Below are positions 1 through 9,365 of a stretch of DNA of 35,623 bases, in pieces; within the stretch, counting starts at the first letter, position 1; every line of letters starts with the position of its first letter. The DNA lies in NCBI GenBank assembly GCA_944326525.1, contig CALVEG010000016.1, positions 1 through 35,623 of the forward strand, written 5' to 3'. Position numbers and translations under genes: made by a program. The notes under the pieces were generated by a model. That model saw only the letters and a list, made by a program, of their open reading frames with translations, made no database searches and was not told the origin of the DNA. This stretch comes from Candidatus Gastranaerophilales bacterium (GTDB lineage: Bacteria > Cyanobacteriota > Vampirovibrionia > Gastranaerophilales > Gastranaerophilaceae).

Positions 1-144
1 AGGTGCTTCAGATCCCTTAGGTGCTTCAGATCCCTTAGGTGCTTCGGGTCCCTTAGGTGCTTCAGATCCCTCAGGTGCTTCAGATCCCTTAGGTGCTTCA
101 GATCCCTTAGGTGCTTCAGATCCCTTAGGTGCTTCAGATCCCTC
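1..144. repeat. 18-bp tandem repeat inside a coding region
   Basis: Eight consecutive copies of AGGTGCTTCAGATCCCTT (plus-strand reading) run from the window edge, differing at few positions (one copy has CGGGTC, two end in CTC). Three degenerate 9-bp half-units follow at 145-171. The unit is a multiple of three, so copy-number change would lengthen or shorten the minus-strand protein without a frameshift. The near identity points to recent expansion or homogenisation. More copies may lie beyond the edge. Confidence 0.95.
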
Positions 145-531
145 AGGTCCTTCAGGTGCTTCTGGTGCCTCTGGAGTATTTGTGTTTTTAATTACCACGC
201 CCATCGCTTCGTAAATCTGCGCGGTTTCTTCTGCTGTAAAACTTATTTCTTGATTAGGATGTACTACAAAGCTGTTATGCCATCCGGCACGTGTTTTATC
301 TGTTCCGCCTCCAAAGATTGATGCTTTTCCTTGTGCTTTCCTGTTATTTTGCAGTTCTACAAGCTTATCTAATACGGCATTCCACTCTTTCAGCGTAATT
401 TTTCCGTCGGTTAATTCTGCTTTTTTCTGCTTGATTAAATTGTCTACAGCATCTTTTAAGGCATGTGTTATACCTTTATCCTTCTTAATCTTAATAGTAA
501 TAGCATCTACGCTTGGCACATTCTCACTCAT
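1..531 (-). CDS. Repeat-tailed protein of unknown function, C-terminus cut off by window edge
   Basis: I do not recognise a named family. The ATG at 531-529 follows a good ribosome binding site (AGGAG at 539-543 on the minus strand), and the frame stays open for 177 codons to the edge, so the C-terminus is missing. Residues 1-118 look globular, with no signal peptide or membrane segment. They align with the first ~105 residues of the protein at 33611-34798: the same order of a TIKIKKDKGIT-type start, a (K)LT/ITLKEW helix, a GGG/GGS turn and a final FTAEET..I..AMGV segment. Residues 119-177 are low-complexity, a hexapeptide G-S-E-A-P-K/E repeated, i.e. alternating collagen-like GSE and APK triplets. 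The tail suggests an extended stalk or spacer; that is inference. A CTTTATATA motif lies about 40 bp upstream. Confidence 0.85.
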   Translation of the reverse strand, partial: MSENVPSVDAITIKIKKDKGITHALKDAVDNLIKQKKAELTDGKITLKEWNAVLDKLVELQNNRKAQGKASIFGGGTDKTRAGWHNSFVVHPNQEISFTAEETAQIYEAMGVVIKNTNTPEAPEAPEGPEGSEAPKGSEAPKGSEAPKGSEAPEGSEAPKGPEAPKGSEAPKGSEAP

Positions 532-716
532 AATGAATCTCCTTATGTTTATCCCGTATGTTATAAATATATAAAGCTTATATGCTGCTAAAAATTGCCA
601 TTTCATTATTTACAATTTCTGATTTGTTTTGAAAATGCTTGTTATTATTGAAAATAAGAGATTTAATACGTGTTTACAAAACTTAATAATAGATGCTTTG
701 TTAATATTTTTTTTTG

Positions 717-750
717 AATAATTAAAAAATCCTTAAGGTTTTTAATTATT
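717..750. repeat. AT-rich palindrome upstream of groES
   Basis: Arms AATAATTAAAAA (717-728) and TTTTTAATTATT (739-750) are exact reverse complements and flank the self-complementary CCTTAAGG (731-738). It sits just ahead of the most plausible groES promoter position. It could be an operator, or a terminator-like hairpin for a divergent transcript. Confidence 0.6.
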
Positions 751-785
751 TTTCAAATTCGTTATATAAATAATATTGTAGTAGT

Positions 786-840
786 TATCCTGAATTTATT
801 TCAGGAACTGGATAGATTTTGAAATAAGTTCAGAATGACA
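786..840. repeat. Imperfect inverted repeat, dispersed-element type
   Basis: The left arm (786-806, TATCCTGAATTTATTTCAGGA) and the right arm (819-840, ending TTCAGAATGACA) are near-complementary over about 21 bases with a short spacer. The CCTGAA..TTCAGGA signature is of the kind seen in short palindromic repeats scattered between genes in many bacterial genomes. It ends 26 bp before groES, so it would lie in the groES 5' UTR if the promoter is upstream. Only one copy is visible here. Confidence 0.6.
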
Positions 841-865
841 GAGTGGTAAATAAGGAGAAAATATT

Positions 866-1150
866 ATGATTAAACCTTTAGCAGACAGAATTGTTATTAA
901 AGTTATCGAAGATACTGAACAAACTTCAGGTGGAATTTTTATTCCAGACAGCGCTAAAGAAAAACCTCAAAAAGGTGAAGTTGTTGCTGTAGGCTTAGGC
1001 AAAACTAACGAAAAAGGTGAAAGAGAACCTATGGATGTTAAAGTAGGGGATGTTGTTCTTTATGCTAAATATGCAGGAACTGACGTTAAAATGGACGGAG
1101 TAGAATATAAAATTCTTTCTATCAAAGATGCTTTAGCAATTATTGAATAA
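866..1150 (+). CDS. groES: Co-chaperonin GroES
   Basis: This is the 10-kDa co-chaperonin that caps the GroEL ring in the cytoplasm during ATP-dependent folding. At 94 residues it has the normal family length. The N-terminus ([12 protein letters not shown]) and the mobile loop (TSGGIFIP, about residues 20-27) that contacts GroEL are intact, followed by the conserved GEVVAVG strand. The ATG follows AAGGAG with good spacing. groEL starts 45 bp downstream, so the two form the usual operon. No CIRCE element is visible, so HrcA control in its standard form is not supported by this sequence. Confidence 0.98.
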   Translation: MIKPLADRIVIKVIEDTEQTSGGIFIPDSAKEKPQKGEVVAVGLGKTNEKGEREPMDVKVGDVVLYAKYAGTDVKMDGVEYKILSIKDALAIIE

Positions 1151-1165
1151 TAGTTGTAAATTTGA

Positions 1166-2856
<1,691 letters not shown>

Positions 2857-2911
2857 TGAACATCGGCCAGATGTTAGAGAAAATCGCTTTATTAGATAAC
2901 AGAAAAACATA

Positions 2912-2953
2912 AAAAAGACATGTATTGGCGCTTATGTCAGTACCTGTCTTTTT
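2912..2953. terminator. Bidirectional terminator between groEL and cysK
   Basis: AAAAAGACA (2912-2920) and TGTCTTTTT (2945-2953) are complementary, and the stem extends inward with GTA/TAC after a mismatch. With A- and T-runs on both sides it can end both groEL (plus) and the convergent cysK operon (minus). Confidence 0.75.
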
Positions 2954-2981
2954 GATAACTACAAATAACTTTTGTGCTGAA

Positions 2982-3896
2982 TTACTCAAACAATTCACTT
3001 GAAAGGTATCTTTCGCCGCTGTCGGGTAAGATTACTGCAATTAATTTATCTTTGTTTTCAGGACGTTTTGAAAGTTCATTTGCTGCCCAAAGTGCAGCAC
3101 CTGATGATATTCCTGATAAAATCCCTTCCTCTTTTGCCATTCGGCGGGCTGTAAGAATAGAATCTTCACTTTTTACGGGAATTATTTCATCAATTAAGTT
3201 GTTATCAAAATTTTTCGGAACAAAATTTGCGCCAATACCTTGAATTTTATGTGCACCTGCGTTTTTACCTTCTAAAACCTGACTTTCATAAGGTTCTACG
3301 GCTATTGCTTTTATGTTTGGATTTTTGGCTTTTAAAAATTTTGAAATTCCGCAAATTGTCCCGCCTGTTCCAACGCCTGCAACGACAATGTCAACTTTGC
3401 CGTCTGTATCTGACCAGATTTCTTCGGCTGTTGAAGAATGAGAATCGGGGTTTGCAGGGTTGGCAAACTGCTGTGGAATAAAGGAATTTTTGATTTCCTG
3501 ATGAAGTTCTTCGGCTTTTTCAACTGCTCCTTGCATTCCTTTTTGCCCTTCTGTAAGAACAAGTTCAGCGCCGTATGCAGATAGAAGTTTTCGCCTTTCC
3601 AAGCTCATTGTCTCCGGCATTGTCAAAATCATTCTATATCCTCGAATTGCACACACTAAAGCAAGCCCTATTCCTGTATTGCCGCTTGTCGGTTCGATTA
3701 TTACGGTGTCTTTATTTATTAATCCTGCTTTTTCTGCTTGTTCTATCATATTAAGAGCAGGGCGGTCTTTGACAGAACCTGCAGGATTTTGTTTTTCAAG
3801 TTTTACGACAATTTCAGCCCCGCCGTCATTCATTCTGTTAATTTTTACAAGCGGTGTTTTGCCTATTATTTCCAAAATATTTTCAGCAATTTTCAT
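2982..3896 (-). CDS. cysK: Cysteine synthase (O-acetylserine sulfhydrylase)
   Basis: This PLP enzyme makes L-cysteine and acetate from O-acetylserine and sulfide in the cytoplasm. At 304 residues it has the family length. The PLP lysine is K43 in [11 protein letters not shown]. The phosphate- and substrate-binding loop TSGNTG is at residues 70-75, the GVGTGGT cofactor loop is in the middle, and PDSGERY lies near the C-terminus. It is the last gene of uppS-rdgB-hydE-cysK, 20 bp after hydE, with an AAAGGA ribosome binding site. It could be CysK or the CysM isoform; overall similarity favours CysK. Confidence 0.95.
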   Translation of the reverse strand: MKIAENILEIIGKTPLVKINRMNDGGAEIVVKLEKQNPAGSVKDRPALNMIEQAEKAGLINKDTVIIEPTSGNTGIGLALVCAIRGYRMILTMPETMSLERRKLLSAYGAELVLTEGQKGMQGAVEKAEELHQEIKNSFIPQQFANPANPDSHSSTAEEIWSDTDGKVDIVVAGVGTGGTICGISKFLKAKNPNIKAIAVEPYESQVLEGKNAGAHKIQGIGANFVPKNFDNNLIDEIIPVKSEDSILTARRMAKEEGILSGISSGAALWAANELSKRPENKDKLIAVILPDSGERYLSSELFE

Positions 3897-3916
3897 TATA
3901 AAAATTCCTTTCTTTT

Positions 3917-4930
3917 TTATTTTAAAAAGTCTTTTCTGTAACCTTTTCGGTTAGAAATTTTTCGTCCGATATTTTCAAGGTCTGTTTGTAATTTTGAATA
4001 ATTTACCGAAGCTTTGTTCGGATAGATTTCGTAATTCTTTTTGCATTTTTCAAACGTGATATTCGGCATAATAACGTTTGCCCCTGCTTGAAGTGCCATA
4101 ATTCTGCCTTGAGGATGTAAGGTTTCCATTGCCGTTGTTGCAGGAATATTTATATCTGGCAAAAGCAGGCGCGTTAGAGCTAAAACCTTTATTGCCAATA
4201 TTAAATCCCCGTTTTTTTCATCTTTTAGCGGTGTTTCAGGATGAACAATCAAAGGGCCGATACCTATCATATCCGCATCAAGTTCTTTATAGAATAAAAT
4301 ATCTTCTGCAAGACTTTCCAAAGTTTGCCCAGGAAGCCCTATAAGTGAGCCTGTACCTGTTTCAAACCCGAGTTTTTTTAAATCAAAAAGACATCTTTTT
4401 CTGTTTGCAAAATCCATATTCGGGTGCATTTTTTTGTATAAATTTTCATCCGTTGTTTCAATTCTAAGTAAAAACCTGTCTGCTCCAGCTTCTTTTAGGA
4501 TTTTGTATTCTTCAAATGTTCTTTCACCTATGCTTAAGGTTATTGCGACATCTGATTTTTTTATTTCTTTTATAATTTCTGCAAGATAATTCGCTTTAAA
4601 AAATAAATCTTCTCCGCTTTGGAGAACAATAGTTTTGTAACCCGATTGGATTGCAAAGTTTGCAAGTTTTATTATTTCATCTTTTTCAAGTCTGTAGTGT
4701 TCAATATTTTTATTATCTCGTCGTATTCCACAGTAGCAGCAATTGCATCTGCAAATATTTGAAAATTCAATCAAGGCTCTTAAATAAACTTCATCGCCTT
4801 TAAATTTTTTTCTTACTTCGTCTGCAGATTTAAAAAGATAGTCATTTACGGAATTGTCTTTTAATATTTTAACAATTTCTGATTTTGTAAGAGAATGTTC
4901 TTTTTTTGCTTTATCAATAAGATTTTGCAT
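3917..4930 (-). CDS. hydE: [FeFe]-hydrogenase H-cluster maturase HydE (radical SAM)
   Basis: This is a radical SAM enzyme that, in the known family, helps build the di-iron subcluster of [FeFe] hydrogenase together with HydF and HydG. The 337 residues include the [4Fe-4S] motif C60-x3-C64-x2-C67 in a [12 protein letters not shown] context typical of HydE, then an LQSGED segment. The closest alternative is the sister family PylB (methylornithine synthase), which I consider less likely from the IRRDN context. No hydrogenase, hydF or hydG is present in this window. There is no Shine-Dalgarno, but a TGC-GATAAT extended -10 ends exactly 6 nt before the ATG, suggesting an additional leaderless transcript inside the operon. 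Confidence 0.9.
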   Translation of the reverse strand: MQNLIDKAKKEHSLTKSEIVKILKDNSVNDYLFKSADEVRKKFKGDEVYLRALIEFSNICRCNCCYCGIRRDNKNIEHYRLEKDEIIKLANFAIQSGYKTIVLQSGEDLFFKANYLAEIIKEIKKSDVAITLSIGERTFEEYKILKEAGADRFLLRIETTDENLYKKMHPNMDFANRKRCLFDLKKLGFETGTGSLIGLPGQTLESLAEDILFYKELDADMIGIGPLIVHPETPLKDEKNGDLILAIKVLALTRLLLPDINIPATTAMETLHPQGRIMALQAGANVIMPNITFEKCKKNYEIYPNKASVNYSKLQTDLENIGRKISNRKGYRKDFLK

Positions 4931-4936
4931 ATAAGA

Positions 4937-4945
4937 ATTATCGCA
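4937..4945 (-). promoter_or_regulatory. Putative extended -10 promoter for leaderless hydE
   Basis: On the minus strand TGC (4945-4943) precedes GATAAT (4942-4937), and 6 nt separate it from the hydE ATG at 4930. No ribosome binding site is present, so transcription would start at or next to the start codon. Confidence 0.5.
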
Positions 4946-4957
4946 TAAAAATAAGGT

Positions 4958-5536
4958 TTATTTTTTCAAATAATCAAAAAGTTTTTGCATAGCACGGCTT
5001 CTGTGAGAAATTTTGTTTTTTTCATCTTCTGCCATATCAGCCATTGTTTTGGAGGTTCCATCAACTAAAAACACAGGATCATAACCAAATCCGTGGGTGC
5101 CGGATTGAGTTGTCGCAATTTCTCCAAGGCATTCTCCTCTTGTCGTAAATTCTACTTCGCCTGAGGGGTTTATAAGAGTGAGTGCGCAGACAAATTTTGC
5201 TTTGCGATTTTGTGAATTTTTAAGTGCATCGAGAAGTTTGTCAATTCTTTTTTGTGCGGTGTCAGCATATCTTGCAGAGTGAATTCCGGGCGCCCCGTCT
5301 AGTGATTCAACACATAAGCCTGAATCATCAGCAAGTGTGTATTCTCCTGTCAGGCGGTTTGCTTCTTTGGCTTTTATAAAAGAATTTTCTTCAAATGTCT
5401 GACCGTTCTCGTCAGGGTTAAATTCTAAACTGCTGTCGATTGCTTCAAATTCAATTCCGCTCATTCCGTAAAGCTTTGCAATCTCTCTTATTTCCTCGAC
5501 TTTATGAGGGTTTTGGGTGGCTATTATTATCTTCAT
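4958..5536 (-). CDS. rdgB: XTP/dITP pyrophosphatase (RdgB/HAM1 family)
   Basis: This is a house-cleaning nucleotide hydrolase that removes XTP, ITP and dITP from the pool by converting them to monophosphates. At 192 residues it has the expected length. It shows the N-terminal IATQNPHKVEEI motif (family form: A(S/T)xNxxKxxE), the central ADDSGLCVE substrate loop, GFGYDPVF in the middle, and C-terminal ISHRSRAM. An AAAGGAG site precedes the ATG. It lies 16 bp after uppS and 27 bp before hydE on the same strand. Base-analogue clearance has no obvious functional link to its neighbours. Confidence 0.96.
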   Translation of the reverse strand: MKIIIATQNPHKVEEIREIAKLYGMSGIEFEAIDSSLEFNPDENGQTFEENSFIKAKEANRLTGEYTLADDSGLCVESLDGAPGIHSARYADTAQKRIDKLLDALKNSQNRKAKFVCALTLINPSGEVEFTTRGECLGEIATTQSGTHGFGYDPVFLVDGTSKTMADMAEDEKNKISHRSRAMQKLFDYLKK

Positions 5537-5552
5537 AAAGCTCCTTTAATTC

Positions 5553-6293
5553 TTATTTCCCGTAGCGTCTTTGTCTTCCGTAAAACTCTAAAATCGCCTC
5601 AGAGAGTGCTTTTTTGTCAAACTCAGGCCAGTATCTTTTAGTAACTATAAACTCACTGTAGGCTATTTGCCATAAAAGATAATTTGAAACCCTCATCTCT
5701 CCGCCTGTTCGGATTAGCAAGTCAGGATCGGGAATGTTTTTAGTGTATAAATTATTTGATATTATATCTTCGGTTATTTCATCAATTGAAAGCTCTTTTG
5801 ATTGAACTTTTTTACAGATGTTTTTAACTGCATAAACTATCTCATCTCTTGCTCCGTAATTAAAGGCTATTTGAAGGTTTACGCCTGTATTATTTTTTGT
5901 TGTTTCAACGGCGTTTTTTAAAATCTTTTGAAGTTTTTCGCTTAATTTTGTAGTATCTCCGATGAAGCTTATAACAACATTATTTTCGTGCATCTCCTTA
6001 AGCTCGTTTTGAAGTGTTGTTCCGAGTAAATCCATCAGAAATGAAACTTCTTCTGGTTTTCGATTCCAATTTTCGGTCGAAAATGCGTAAACTGTTAGAT
6101 ATTTTATCCCGAAATCGTCACAGGCTCTCATTGTTGCTTTCAGGGCATCCACACCCTTTTTGTGCCCGAATGCTGAGGGTAAATTGTGAGCTTTTGCCCA
6201 GCGTCTATTCCCATCCATTATGATTGCTAGATGTTTTAAGTCTGTTTCTTTGACTATCTCTTGTATTCTTTCTTCATTTGATGCTACAGACAT
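5553..6293 (-). CDS. uppS: Undecaprenyl diphosphate synthase (cis-isoprenyl transferase)
   Basis: It condenses isopentenyl diphosphate units onto farnesyl diphosphate to make the C55 lipid carrier for peptidoglycan and surface polysaccharides. The 246 residues include the signature IMDGNRRWAK with catalytic D27, the TVYAFSTENWNR segment, and the C-terminal DLLIRTGGEMRVSNYLLWQ and YSEF motifs. An AAAGGAA ribosome binding site lies upstream. It is the first gene of the uppS-rdgB-hydE-cysK unit and has a near-consensus promoter directly upstream. Confidence 0.97.
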   Translation of the reverse strand: MSVASNEERIQEIVKETDLKHLAIIMDGNRRWAKAHNLPSAFGHKKGVDALKATMRACDDFGIKYLTVYAFSTENWNRKPEEVSFLMDLLGTTLQNELKEMHENNVVISFIGDTTKLSEKLQKILKNAVETTKNNTGVNLQIAFNYGARDEIVYAVKNICKKVQSKELSIDEITEDIISNNLYTKNIPDPDLLIRTGGEMRVSNYLLWQIAYSEFIVTKRYWPEFDKKALSEAILEFYGRQRRYGK

Positions 6294-6316
6294 ATTTTTA
6301 ATTCCTTTGCCTGTTT

Positions 6317-6345
6317 ATTATATATAAAATCCGGATTTGTGTAAA
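6317..6345 (-). promoter_or_regulatory. Sigma70-type promoter of the uppS operon
   Basis: On the minus strand TTTACA (6345-6340) and TATAAT (6322-6317) are separated by 17 bp. Transcription would start about 17 nt ahead of the uppS start, leaving a short leader that carries AAAGGAA. Confidence 0.8.
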
Positions 6346-6367
6346 GAATTACCTTTTATCCATTAAA

Positions 6368-6401
6368 AAATCCCTGTAAAATTTTACGTTCACAGGGATT
6401 T
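6368..6401 (-). terminator. Intrinsic terminator of the 6425-6934 gene
   Basis: ACAGGGATTT (6392-6401) pairs with AAATCCCTGT (6368-6377). Read on the minus strand the stem is followed by a run of Ts, placing it just after the stop codon at 6425. Confidence 0.8.
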
Positions 6402-6424
6402 AGTCTTTTATTTTGGTTGATGCT

Positions 6425-6934
6425 TTATTTTTTAAATCCTTTTATAAAATCAATTGCTTTACCAATTCCGTTAATACCTTTTTCTGTCCATTTTGCGACA
6501 AAACCGTCAATTTTTTGAGCATAAGTTTTTGGATTTTTTATTACGTCGTCTACTTTATTTTTTATATTTTCACCTGTCTTTTTAACTTTTTGTCCGCTTT
6601 CGCTGTTTACAAGATTATCTATAACTTCTTTTGTTTGAGAAGATTTGAAAAATTTCTTGATGTCTTTACGGTAAATCACACCTGCAATTGTTCCTGCTGT
6701 TAAAAGTGTCAACATTGCTTTTGAGAAAAATGACATCGGTTTTTTGAATTTGATATCTTCTCCTGATTGGAGTTTATTTTCATTTTGTATAATATTTTTT
6801 TCAAACTGATCTCGGGTTAAGATTTTAGTTTTACCATTCTTATCCGTTACGTGATAATGATTTTTGTTATCAATTTGTACCAGATTCCCGCCGATTACCG
6901 AAGAATTAAACGCATTAACCATTTCTGTTTTCAT
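6425..6934 (-). CDS. Single-pass membrane protein of unknown function
   Basis: I do not recognise this family. I chose the ATG at 6934 (169 residues), because the in-frame TTG at 6952 is immediately followed by the GGAAGG that serves as its ribosome binding site, 10 nt before the ATG. The N-terminal ~65 residues are polar. One hydrophobic segment (about residues 70-87, FFSKAMLTLLTAGTIAGVIY) follows, and then ~80 lysine-rich, probably helical residues. There is no signal peptide cleavage motif or lipobox. It has its own terminator and a CTTTATATA motif shared with other unknown genes here, so it is probably monocistronic. Confidence 0.8.
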   Translation of the reverse strand: MKTEMVNAFNSSVIGGNLVQIDNKNHYHVTDKNGKTKILTRDQFEKNIIQNENKLQSGEDIKFKKPMSFFSKAMLTLLTAGTIAGVIYRKDIKKFFKSSQTKEVIDNLVNSESGQKVKKTGENIKNKVDDVIKNPKTYAQKIDGFVAKWTEKGINGIGKAIDFIKGFKK

Positions 6935-6960
6935 TTTAAACAAACCTTCCAATTACACTA

Positions 6961-6980
6961 CTTATTTATATAAAGTACGG
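6961..6980 (-). promoter_or_regulatory. CTTTATATA promoter-like motif
   Basis: The minus strand reads CCGTACTTTATATAAATAAG. The 9-mer CTTTATATA recurs upstream of three other uncharacterised genes in this window (569-577 minus, 19591-19599 plus, 30198-30206 plus). No matching TTGACA-like -35 is evident. Confidence 0.4.
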
Positions 6981-7054
6981 AAGACCATTAATATTGTTAA
7001 TTTTTAAGGCTATTTTTACGAAAGTTTACAATGATTTACTTATTATTTAACTTA

Positions 7055-7082
7055 AAAGACCTGCTTTTTTAAGCAGGTCTTT
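7055..7082 (-). terminator. Intrinsic terminator of nrdJ
   Basis: AAAGACCTGC (7055-7064) and GCAGGTCTTT (7073-7082) form a perfect 10-bp stem. It lies 26 bp past the nrdJ stop codon; the minus-strand 3' arm runs into TTTTAAG. Confidence 0.85.
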
Positions 7083-7107
7083 AATGGTTAATATTGAAAG
7101 TTGTTTC

Positions 7108-9144
7108 CTATGAACAACCTGAGTATCCGCATTTTAAGCAAATGAAGCAACCTTCTGCCATTTGAATTTCATTTCCGCATTCAGGGCATTTAACGGTTTT
7201 GATTTCGCCTGTCGGGTTGTAATCTTCAGCTTTTGATTCTTTAATCGGATTTGTTATTTCAGGTTTTTTCTCAGGTTCAGAAACTGTTTTCATTGATTTT
7301 TCAGCTTCAACCTGTGCTTCTGATTTTTTAGCATCCAAATTCATCGGCTGGAATTGACGGCTGTTATTTCTGTAAACAGTAATTCCTTTTAGATTGTTTT
7401 CGTATGCCAAAATGTAAGCTTGTTCAATATCTTCACGAGTTGCATGTTCTTCAAAGTTTACGGTTTTTGAAACAGCGTTGTCTGTGTGAAGCTGGAATGC
7501 TGCTTGCATTTTTACGTGCCAGTATGGTGAAACATCGTGAGCTGTTACAAAAATCTTTTTAGCATCTTCCGGAACTCCAGCAATATGGGCAACAGAACCT
7601 GTTTTGGCGATTTCTTTCATTAAGCTTTCAGAATAGAATCCGTGTTTAATTGCGTATTCTTTAAATATTGGGTTAACCTCAAGCATTTCTGTGCCATCCA
7701 TAATTAATCTTGAAAATACAAGACCAAATAAAGGTTCAACTCCGCCTGAAGCACTTGCAATCATTGAAATTGTTCCGGTCGGAGCAATACAAGTTGTAGT
7801 TGCATTACGAATACCGAATTTTTCAATTTGTGAATCCAATTCTTTCCATTGTTCATCGGAAATTTTGCCTGCGGATTTACCTTTGTATTTGTTGTATAAG
7901 AAGTTTCTACCGTCGTAAATGCTTCCTTTAAAGTTGTTAAATCTGCCTCTTTCCTTTGAAAGTTCTATTGATTCACATTTTGATTCGTAATCTATGAATT
8001 CCATAATTTGTGAAGCAAGTTTTATACCTTCTTCAGAGCTGTAAGAAATTCCCATTTTCATAAGCATATCAGCCCAGCCCATTACGCCAAGTCCGATTTT
8101 GCGGTTGTTTTGAACCATTTCCGAAATCTGTGGAAGCGGATAATTGTTTACTGCAATTACGTTGTCCAAAAATCTGATTGCTGTTCTTGTTGTATCAGCA
8201 AGTGTTTTCCAATCAATTTCAGGACCGTTTGAGCCTTCAACAACCATTCTGCCTAAGTTGATAGATCCTAAATTACAAGCTTCGTAAGCTAATAGAGGAA
8301 CTTCTCCGCAAGGATTTGTTGATTCAATTTGGCCTACTAAAGGTGTCGGGTTGTCTGAATTCATTTTGTCAATGAAAATTATACCGGGTTCACCGTTTCT
8401 CCAAGCTCCGTCAACAATTAAATCAAATACTTTCTTTGCGTTTAATTTTGCAACTACTTGGTTGTTTTGCGGATTTACTAAATCGTAATCTTCGCCCTTT
8501 TTAAGAGCTTCCATGAATTTATCGGTAATTGCAACCGAAATATTAAAGTTATTCAATTTGTTGTTATCTGATTTACAATTGATAAAATCCAAAATATCAG
8601 GGTGATCAACTCTTAAGATACCCATATTAGCACCGCGTCTTGTGCCGCCTTGTTTAACGGCTTCAGTTGCTGCGTTAAAAACTTCCATAAATGAAACAGG
8701 GCCTGAAGAAACACCCATTGTTGATTTTACAACGCTGTTTTTCGGGCGGAGTCTTGAAAATGAAAAACCTGTTCCGCCGCCTGATTTGTGGATTAGTGCG
8801 GTATTTTTAACTGTTTCAAAAATTCCTTCCAAACTGTCTTCAACCGGCAATACAAAGCAAGCTGCCAATTGTCCAAGTTCTCTTCCTGCATTCATTAATG
8901 TTGGAGAATTTGGCATAAAATAGCATTTTGTAATAAAATCGTAAAAACGTTCAGCAAGCTTGTCTACGTCAGCTTGTGATTTGCCAAATTTTAAATCTCC
9001 AGATGCAATTGCCATTGCTACGCGTCTAAACATATCAGCCGGTGTTTCTGTACAATTGCCGTCTTTATCACGTTTCAAGTATCTTCTTTCGAGAACTTTT
9101 TTTGCGTTTTCGGATAAATTTAATTTTTCTTCCACTAAGTTCAC
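7108..9144 (-). CDS. nrdJ: Adenosylcobalamin-dependent (class II) ribonucleotide reductase
   Basis: It reduces ribonucleotides to deoxyribonucleotides with adenosylcobalamin as radical generator, so it needs no oxygen or separate radical subunit. About 678 residues. Visible motifs are MPNSPTLMNAG and QLAACFVLP near residues 77-100 (redox cysteine), NPCGEVPLL with further conserved cysteine and glutamate, APTGTISMIA, and a C-terminal zinc-ribbon-like CPEC..CFICLKCGYSGC. I chose GTG at 9144, 5 nt after GGAGG. The upstream ATG at 9156 overlaps that GGAGG and has no site of its own, so it would add four residues only if used. It has its own promoter and terminator. No cobalamin riboswitch is recognisable in the leader. 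Confidence 0.95.
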   Translation of the reverse strand: MNLVEEKLNLSENAKKVLERRYLKRDKDGNCTETPADMFRRVAMAIASGDLKFGKSQADVDKLAERFYDFITKCYFMPNSPTLMNAGRELGQLAACFVLPVEDSLEGIFETVKNTALIHKSGGGTGFSFSRLRPKNSVVKSTMGVSSGPVSFMEVFNAATEAVKQGGTRRGANMGILRVDHPDILDFINCKSDNNKLNNFNISVAITDKFMEALKKGEDYDLVNPQNNQVVAKLNAKKVFDLIVDGAWRNGEPGIIFIDKMNSDNPTPLVGQIESTNPCGEVPLLAYEACNLGSINLGRMVVEGSNGPEIDWKTLADTTRTAIRFLDNVIAVNNYPLPQISEMVQNNRKIGLGVMGWADMLMKMGISYSSEEGIKLASQIMEFIDYESKCESIELSKERGRFNNFKGSIYDGRNFLYNKYKGKSAGKISDEQWKELDSQIEKFGIRNATTTCIAPTGTISMIASASGGVEPLFGLVFSRLIMDGTEMLEVNPIFKEYAIKHGFYSESLMKEIAKTGSVAHIAGVPEDAKKIFVTAHDVSPYWHVKMQAAFQLHTDNAVSKTVNFEEHATREDIEQAYILAYENNLKGITVYRNNSRQFQPMNLDAKKSEAQVEAEKSMKTVSEPEKKPEITNPIKESKAEDYNPTGEIKTVKCPECGNEIQMAEGCFICLKCGYSGCS

Positions 9145-9237
9145 ACTAACCTCCATTTATTAATCCAAGTCTTCTTATTAGAAACTAAAAATCATCCCCA
9201 TAAATAAAAAAATATTTAAAGCATGGTTCGTTCTACA

Positions 9238-9266
9238 ATTTTACATCAATTTAAAAAGTCATGCAA
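9238..9266 (-). promoter_or_regulatory. Sigma70-type promoter of nrdJ
   Basis: On the minus strand TTGCAT (9266-9261), a 17-bp spacer and TAAAAT (9243-9238). The predicted start near 9231 leaves a leader of about 85 nt before GGAGG and the GTG start. Confidence 0.65.
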
Positions 9267-9334
9267 CATGGTATTTTATTTATATGGCGCTTTTGTAACA
9301 AAATGTTTTTAAAAAGTTTTGAGTTGTTTATGTT

Positions 9335-9340
9335 TATAAT
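9335..9340 (+). promoter_or_regulatory. Putative -10 box of the symporter-ileS unit
   Basis: A perfect TATAAT lies 25 bp before the TTG start. I see no convincing -35 at the usual distance. Confidence 0.35.
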
Positions 9341-9365
9341 ATAATAACAGCCGAGGTGAAAACTT

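Larger units (their letters stand above)
532..865. other. AT-rich divergent intergenic region (334 bp)
   Basis: This gap separates the minus-strand repeat protein from groES. It holds the promoter-like CTTTATATA motif of the minus gene (569-577), a long AT palindrome (717-750), a candidate -10 TATAAA (765-770) with no convincing -35 for groES, and a dispersed-type inverted repeat (786-840). I found no coding ORF and no CIRCE operator (TTAGCACTC-N9-GAGTGCTAA). Confidence 0.7.

Noticed and set aside
1-171. CRISPR-like array
   Set aside because: The 18-bp units are contiguous, without spacers, and stay in a coding frame.
9154-9156. ATG as the nrdJ start codon
   Set aside because: It overlaps the GGAGG that fits the GTG at 9144 with 5-nt spacing and has no site of its own; the difference is only four residues.
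9145-9365. Cobalamin riboswitch ahead of nrdJ
   Set aside because: No B12-box (GCCACTG-like) or matching structure is recognisable in the ~85-nt leader.
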